Shown here one piece after another: positions 5,207 to 5,284 of a stretch of 5,284 nt of DNA. The stretch is from positions 4,482 to 9,765 of the forward strand of contig DEMY01000035.1 in the NCBI GenBank assembly GCA_002359425.1. Reading direction: 5' to 3'. The DNA comes from Clostridiales bacterium UBA2658. GTDB taxonomy: Bacteria > Bacillota > Clostridia > Oscillospirales > Oscillospiraceae. The notes beneath the pieces are model-generated. The model worked only from the letters and a program-made list of their open reading frames with translations. It had not been told where the DNA came from and ran no database searches. A program made the position numbers and the translations under genes. Every line of letters begins with the position of its first letter. Position 1 is the first letter of the stretch.

Positions 5207-5284
5207 AGCTACAAACGCGGCTACCACAACCTGCCGTGACTCTGTCTGCATACACACGAACAAAGGTTTTTTTTTTTTTTTTGG
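5196..5284 (+). CDS. Conserved Clostridial protein, N-terminal fragment (disturbed at the edge)
   Basis: The gene starts with ATG after a perfect AGGAGG and reads MPEKATNAATTTCRDSVCIH followed by TNK (residues 1-23). From memory, many Clostridia encode a conserved protein of unknown function whose N-terminus carries CRDSVCIHTNK followed by a segment such as IYDSCRDKDC. Here the reading after Lys23 becomes Gly and five Phe because of a 16-T run (5267-5282), so the true continuation is either absent or corrupted. The gene is divergent from the SLH gene with 168 bp between start codons. No function is assigned. The start is well supported, the family memory moderately so, and the last seven codons should not be trusted. 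Confidence 0.65.
   Translation, partial: MPEKATNAATTTCRDSVCIHTNKGFFFFF
5267..5284 (+). repeat. Terminal poly-T run
   Basis: Sixteen consecutive T residues followed by GG close the window inside a coding frame. A run this long in a coding sequence is improbable and most likely marks a contig end or a sequencing artefact. Confidence 0.85.

Overview
The window looks like chromosomal DNA of a low- to mid-G+C Gram-positive anaerobe, most likely a Clostridia member of the Oscillospiraceae/Ruminococcaceae type. This is inferred from strong AGGAGG-type ribosome binding sites, a tyrosine recombinase that resembles (from memory) the XerC/D-like proteins common in that group, a small secreted protein with three SLH domains, and the start of a protein carrying the motif CRDSVCIHTNK, which I remember from many Clostridia. 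The 16-T run that ends the window suggests a contig edge.

Layout, left to right. (1) 1-1624, minus strand: an operon with a good promoter (1596-1624), an MBOAT O-acyltransferase of the AlgI/DltB type (150-1556), and 10 bp downstream of it the first 46 codons of a membrane-anchored DHHW/AlgJ-like partner that runs off the left edge. Together they are expected to acetylate an extracellular polysaccharide or cell-wall polymer. (2) 1753-2775, minus strand: a complete 340-residue tyrosine recombinase with all catalytic residues. (3) 2776-3135: an AT-rich intergenic region with three copies of TTTTGTTTAA. Two of them form an 11-6-11 palindrome that resembles a Xer dif site and lies 35 bp upstream of the recombinase start. 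(4) 3136-3705, plus strand: a TTG-started 189-residue protein of a small uncharacterised Firmicute family, possibly DUF6143, in visibly more AT-rich DNA. (5) 3706-4115: no convincing gene. The right half is a cluster of hairpins, including a bidirectional Rho-independent terminator and a perfect 14-bp stem-loop. (6) 4116-5027, minus strand: a secreted protein with one cadherin/Ig-like domain and three SLH domains. (7) 5196-5284, plus strand: the start of a divergent Clostridial conserved gene whose expected reading is lost at the terminal poly-T run. A 12-bp inverted repeat spans its start codon.

No CRISPR array, rRNA, tRNA or insertion sequence was recognised. The most interesting part is the recombinase with its dif-like palindrome and repeated half-sites. 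The hairpin cluster and the inverted repeat at the start of the last gene come next. Family assignments are from memory and motif reading, with no database search.
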